This document shows, piece by piece, positions 4,587 through 5,647 of a DNA stretch of 5,647 bases (its first letter is position 1; the number at the start of each line of letters is the position of its first letter). The notes below the pieces were generated by a model. That model saw only the letters and a program-made list of their open reading frames with translations, made no database searches and was not told the DNA's origin. Made by a program: the position numbers and the translations under genes. Source of the DNA: an uncultured archaeon (GTDB lineage: Archaea; Micrarchaeota; Micrarchaeia; Micrarchaeales; CABMGC01); the NCBI GenBank assembly GCA_902385515.1, contig CABMGC010000072.1, positions 1 through 5,647 on the forward strand. The letters run 5' to 3'.

Positions 4587-4627
4587 GGCTTGTTCAAAAG
4601 GCGGCCCTTCCCTTACTCGATATTCTG

Positions 4628-5647
4628 TCAGGGCTGGAACCAGTCTATCTCGAAGTAGTCGTGCCTGCTGCCGGGCAGTTTTATCTGGATTACGCGGTAG
4701 TAGGTGACTGCGGTCTCCCGGTCCGCTATGGCGAGAAGCAGCTCCATCTTCCTTCGCTTGGCCTCGTTTATGGCCCTGGCCAGCTCCTGTCCTCCGATAT
4801 ACTCCTCCTCGCTCAAAGAGAGCATGGCGTACCGGGGCCTTGCGCCCTGCGGGCTGTCGGCCTCGCCGCCGCGGCGGTGGTAGAGGACGAAGTCTATCTC
4901 CGACCTCCCGCGGCTGGTCTTGCCCGGGACCGCAAGTATGAACGTCTTTCTCACCGAATGCGCGACGCGGATGGCCCTGGCCCATTCGGATATCAGGAGC
5001 TTGGAGCTCTTGGGGAACACGTGTATGACGTGCTTCGAGTGAATCCACGCCCCGTCATCCTTTTTCATCGGCTTGGCTCCGGGGAAGTACACCCGAAAGT
5101 GCGTCCCGAACTTGAAGCCCGTCTTTATCACATAGCCTTTCTCCCTCCAGTCCTTGTACACGGCATACAGGCTCGCGAAATCCTTCCTCCTGTCGCAGGC
5201 AAGGCGCATAAGCCCCGCCCTTGTCATGTTTCGCAGCGCCAGCGCCTTCTTGTCGAGCAAAAACAGCGTGTCGTAGACGTCGAGCTTGTTGAGCCTGCCC
5301 CTGTCGGCGGCCTTGTAGGACCCGTATTGGCCGAACCAGAAATCTTCGTACAGCGCCTTCCCCTGCGCTTCTTCCTCCGCCACGGTCATCAGGTCCGTCT
5401 TGAAGAAAACACCATGGAGATCGTACTTTCGCATCCTCAGCGACGAGAGGGGATACTTTTTGACCGGCGTCTGATTTGGCTCGGTGTAGTGCTTGTCCGG
5501 CATCGCCGCGACTAGGCCCCTGTCCCTCCAGTCCTTGTACGTGAAGTACCTTGCAATGAACTTCGGCGCGCTTGAGAACTTTGCCGCAAGATCGCTGAAA
5601 GTCACCTGCTTTTTGCCCTTGGTGCACGCGGCGTTGCGCACGTCCAG
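4628..5647 (-). CDS. endA: tRNA-splicing endonuclease, three-unit (epsilon-2-like) form, 5' end outside window
   Basis: This enzyme cuts introns from precursor tRNAs at bulge-helix-bulge sites. Numbering from the GTG at 5641, the catalytic unit holds ALYEDFWFG (96-104), KLDVYDTLFLL (119-129), a VYKDWREKGYVIKTG stretch (161-175), KFGTHFRVY with Tyr185, His201 in WIHSKHVIHV, and Lys232 in HSVRKTFILAV: the Tyr-His-Lys triad of the family. Before it is a partial repeat (YFTYKDWRDRGLVA, 32-45) with no triad, like an alpha-type N-terminal unit. After it come about 100 residues ending ELLLAIADRETAVTYYRVI and EIDWFQP, like a beta-type C-terminal unit. The order alphaN-alpha-betaC matches the epsilon-2 homodimeric enzyme described from ARMAN archaea and differs from the two-repeat alpha-2 type, where the triad is in the last repeat. 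The frame is open to the edge through LDV, which aligns with LAL before the second repeat, so the GTG at 5641 is probably internal. Confidence 0.92.
   Translation of the reverse strand: MDVRNAACTKGKKQVTFSDLAAKFSSAPKFIARYFTYKDWRDRGLVAAMPDKHYTEPNQTPVKKYPLSSLRMRKYDLHGVFFKTDLMTVAEEEAQGKALYEDFWFGQYGSYKAADRGRLNKLDVYDTLFLLDKKALALRNMTRAGLMRLACDRRKDFASLYAVYKDWREKGYVIKTGFKFGTHFRVYFPGAKPMKKDDGAWIHSKHVIHVFPKSSKLLISEWARAIRVAHSVRKTFILAVPGKTSRGRSEIDFVLYHRRGGEADSPQGARPRYAMLSLSEEEYIGGQELARAINEAKRRKMELLLAIADRETAVTYYRVIQIKLPGSRHDYFEIDWFQP

Noticed and set aside
4661..5515. Long open frame of 284 codons on the plus strand
   Set aside because: It lies wholly antisense to the clearly recognisable splicing endonuclease, and its translation shows no family motif; long antisense frames are expected in GC-rich coding DNA.
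5639..5641. GTG as the start of the splicing endonuclease
   Set aside because: The frame stays open to the window edge, and the residues before it (LDV) align with LAL ahead of the second repeat, so the gene most likely begins outside.
1..5647. CRISPR arrays, insertion sequences, rRNA genes
   Set aside because: No regularly spaced repeats, transposase motifs, terminal inverted repeats or rRNA signature sequences were found by reading both strands.

Overview
The window looks like a piece of an archaeal genome, most likely a small-genome DPANN archaeon of the Micrarchaeota (ARMAN) type. The evidence is: a tRNA-splicing endonuclease built from three fused units, an arrangement described from ARMAN archaea; an archaeal COG1395-type regulator; TATA boxes about 25-30 bases upstream of start codons with very short or no leaders; and a tRNA without an encoded CCA. 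The lineage is an inference; the archaeal assignment is firm.

Layout, left to right. Positions 1-338 (minus) hold the start of a COG1395-type transcriptional regulator that runs off the left edge. Its start codon lies at the centre of a perfect 11-bp inverted repeat. Positions 414-587 (minus) hold a 57-aa DUF1059 small Cys/His protein, with a hairpin plus T-run terminator. Positions 699-1994 (minus) encode a uridine kinase-like P-loop kinase fused to a CYTH (triphosphate tunnel) domain. Positions 2077-2637 (minus) encode a stand-alone CYTH triphosphatase with all catalytic motifs. Divergent from it, at 2750-3217 (plus), is a protein with a DUF1599/Nmad1 domain. A tRNA-Glu(UUC) gene follows at 3234-3308 (minus), then thymidylate kinase from 3335 to about 3954 (minus), which has no usable start codon in frame and lacks the P-loop lysine. 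A possible 31-aa basic ORF (4010-4105, plus) shares a palindromic TATA box with it. Next come tandem terminator hairpins, a PRC-barrel protein (4254-4559, minus) and the splicing endonuclease (4628 to beyond 5647, minus).

Most genes appear to have their own promoter and terminator, so this is a run of single-gene units, not one operon. Four neighbours (kinase-CYTH fusion, CYTH triphosphatase, Nmad1 protein, thymidylate kinase) touch nucleotide or polyphosphate chemistry and may be functionally related. The endonuclease and tRNA-Glu belong to tRNA biology. I see no mobile element, CRISPR array, rRNA or origin.
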